Source of the DNA: Gammaproteobacteria bacterium
GTDB taxonomy: Bacteria > Pseudomonadota > Gammaproteobacteria > UBA6429 > Thiohalophilaceae
DNA length: 64,000 bases
Assembly (NCBI GenBank): GCA_024275115.1
Contig: JAJRZT010000021.1
Coordinates: forward strand, 26,095 to 90,094
Reading direction: 5' to 3'
Shown: one piece after another, positions 63,873-64,000 of the stretch
How the letters are laid out: the number at the start of each line of letters is the position of its first letter
How positions within the stretch are numbered: position 1 is the stretch's first letter
Position numbers and translations under genes: made by a program
The notes under the pieces: generated by a model
The model's input: the letters and a program-made list of their open reading frames with translations, nothing else
Databases searched by the model: none
Told to the model about the DNA's origin: nothing

Positions 63873-64000
63873 CTGTAGAAAAACCCTAAGTTGACTTGCT
63901 ACTAAAATGTGAGACGATATAAGCACTTAAAATTATTTACCCTAAACACGAATATAAATTTTGTTGTTTGACTCGCATTTACAGCGTCATTGGATTTAAG

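Noticed and set aside
63892..63928. TTGACT ... TATAAG as a promoter at the right edge
   Set aside because: The spacing is about 21 bases, too long for a sigma70 promoter, and no gene start can be seen before the window ends.
1..64000. tRNA, rRNA, riboswitch or CRISPR elements
   Set aside because: No cloverleaf with a GGTTCGAATCC-type arm, rRNA stretch or regularly spaced repeats was noticed on either strand; a covariance search would be needed to exclude small RNAs.

Overview
The window looks like a chromosomal segment of a gammaproteobacterium outside the Enterobacterales, of moderate-to-low GC content. The species cannot be named from the sequence. The evidence is gene order: topA-smg-dprA-LysM lipoprotein next to def-fmt-rsmB-DUF4390-ntrYX and, further on, trkAH; and ctpA-envC-gpmI together with yibQ, rhodanese (yibN)-grxC-trxC-secB-gpsA. 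Both are conserved housekeeping neighbourhoods of Gammaproteobacteria. A YeeE/YedE-type sulfur transporter, three rhodanese or thioredoxin-linked genes and a dithiol ArsR-family repressor suggest attention to reduced sulfur, but this is inference. No rRNA, tRNA or CRISPR array was seen.

Layout. 1-12.8 kb: topoisomerase I (cut by the left edge), smg, dprA, a LysM lipoprotein, then the rightward block def-fmt-rsmB-DUF4390-ntrY-ntrX; the NtrX-like regulator has lost its ATPase motifs. 12.9-18.1 kb: a leftward four-gene operon coding for a LolA-like periplasmic carrier, an ABC ATPase, a double-length FtsX/LolC-type permease and an outer-membrane barrel, i.e. a complete putative inner-to-outer membrane lipid or lipoprotein route. 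18.2-28.9 kb: a bidirectional terminator, YeeE, a B12/radical-SAM enzyme, trkAH, a small lipoprotein, a GT2-DUF218 fusion, an MpaB/Lcp-type oxygenase and a soluble Cache-like protein.

28.9-31.8 kb is accessory: a frameshifted IS481-type transposase relic followed by a four-gene histidine-rich/HupE module bracketed by two attC-like palindromes. 32.0-44.7 kb holds an aryl-polyene (xanthomonadin-like) cluster on the minus strand: ACP, COG4648 membrane protein, acyl-activating ligase, two dehydratases, acyltransferase, LolA-like carrier, MMPL exporter, ketosynthase, chain-length factor and ketoreductase, plus an unrecognised protein and a CnoX-like protein. Divergently beside it lies a XanB2/FkbO-type chorismatase that would supply the hydroxybenzoate starter.

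44.8-61.7 kb is largely housekeeping: a chemoreceptor, exported rhodanese, DJ-1/PfpI protein, YibQ-like deacetylase, CtpA, EnvC, a GNAT, a GGDEF-EAL protein, DUF2892, a PstS-like protein, RoxA-type L16 hydroxylase, GpmI, an ArsR-family repressor, rhodanese, GrxC, TrxC, SecB and GpsA. 61.9 kb to the right edge looks like the start of an integron cassette array (no integrase in view). Two cassettes each hold a signal-less small protein followed 2 nt later by a small lipoprotein, and each ends in an attC-like site. One signal-less protein carries M15 peptidoglycan-peptidase motifs, so an effector-immunity reading is attractive. The most interesting points are these cassettes, the aryl-polyene cluster with its own starter enzyme, the Lol-like envelope operon and the ATPase-dead NtrX.
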